Shown piece after piece: positions 5,740 through 5,766 of a stretch of 5,766 nt of DNA; the first letter of the stretch is position 1; each line of letters begins with the position of its first letter. The notes below the pieces were generated by a model that was given only the letters and a program-made list of their open reading frames with translations, was not told the origin of the DNA and did no database searches. The translations under genes were made by a program, and so were the position numbers. The stretch comes from an uncultured Allobaculum sp. GTDB taxonomy: Bacteria; Bacillota_I; Bacilli_A; Erysipelotrichales; Erysipelotrichaceae. Where the stretch lies: the NCBI GenBank assembly GCA_910579655.1, contig CAJTVE010000106.1, forward strand, positions 1 through 5,766, written 5' to 3'.

Positions 5740-5766
5740 ATCGAACTCAATAAAGGACTCAGTTCA
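5698..5766. other. Foreign sequence at the polymerase break point, possibly the edge of a second element
   Basis: These 69 nt do not continue the polymerase in any frame. They contain a short hairpin (TGGCC-TTC-GGCCA) close to the junction and one plus-strand frame that stays open to the window end (MKMGESNSIKDSV). It could be the end of an insertion sequence, a deletion junction, or a second intron-like element, but no terminal motif was recognised and group II ends are not visible. Confidence 0.35.

Noticed and set aside
5720..5766. T-arm-like GAGTTCGATTC on the minus strand, considered as part of a tRNA gene
   Set aside because: The flanking bases do not form a T-stem and no acceptor or anticodon arm can be built.

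Overview
The window reads as chromosomal or integrated-element DNA from a low- to mid-GC anaerobic member of the Bacillota, possibly an Erysipelotrichales-type gut bacterium. The evidence is an oxygen-sensitive class III ribonucleotide reductase, strong AGGAG-type ribosome binding sites, sigma-A-like promoters, hairpin-plus-T-tract terminators, and a Y-family polymerase of the subtype that begins HSDINHCYAQIEEM. The taxonomic guess is an inference from protein style only.

Layout from left to right. Positions 1-324 hold no gene: two perfect hairpins and an AT-rich repeat tract with a 42-nt unit built from 12-nt sub-units. Positions 356-557 (minus) hold the broken remains of a small Cro/C1-type HTH regulator gene. 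Positions 764-797 are the terminator of nrdD, and nrdD itself fills 848-3022 (minus) as an intact 724-codon anaerobic ribonucleoside-triphosphate reductase. Positions 3023-3594 are gene-free but rich in hairpins, and may be a long structured nrdD leader. Positions 3595-3624 are the terminator of the next gene upstream, a LexA-like self-cleaving HTH-S24 repressor (3680-4294, minus).

The right third is the most interesting part. The repressor is divergently transcribed from a Y-family (DinB/UmuC-type, error-prone) DNA polymerase gene that starts at 4534. This is the classic layout of a DNA-damage-inducible mutagenesis module: the repressor would cleave itself on RecA activation and release the polymerase promoter. 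The shared intergenic region carries palindromes and repeated TGCA/TGCG half-sites. Both genes have a -10 box ending exactly 6 nt before their ATG and neither has a Shine-Dalgarno sequence, so both mRNAs are predicted to be leaderless.

The polymerase gene is split after only 43 nt by a 783-nt group II intron with no encoded reverse transcriptase (4577-5359). Its ends (GTGCGAC...GAT), a 34-nt domain V, and a domain VI with a bulged A eight nucleotides from the 3' end can all be read directly. Removing it restores the family sequence CYAQIEEM, right at the steric-gate tyrosine of the active site. The second exon carries the catalytic GLDEAW motif, but polymerase similarity stops at 5697, well short of a full-length enzyme, followed by 69 nt of unrelated sequence to the window edge. 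The gene therefore looks interrupted a second time, by another insertion or rearrangement.
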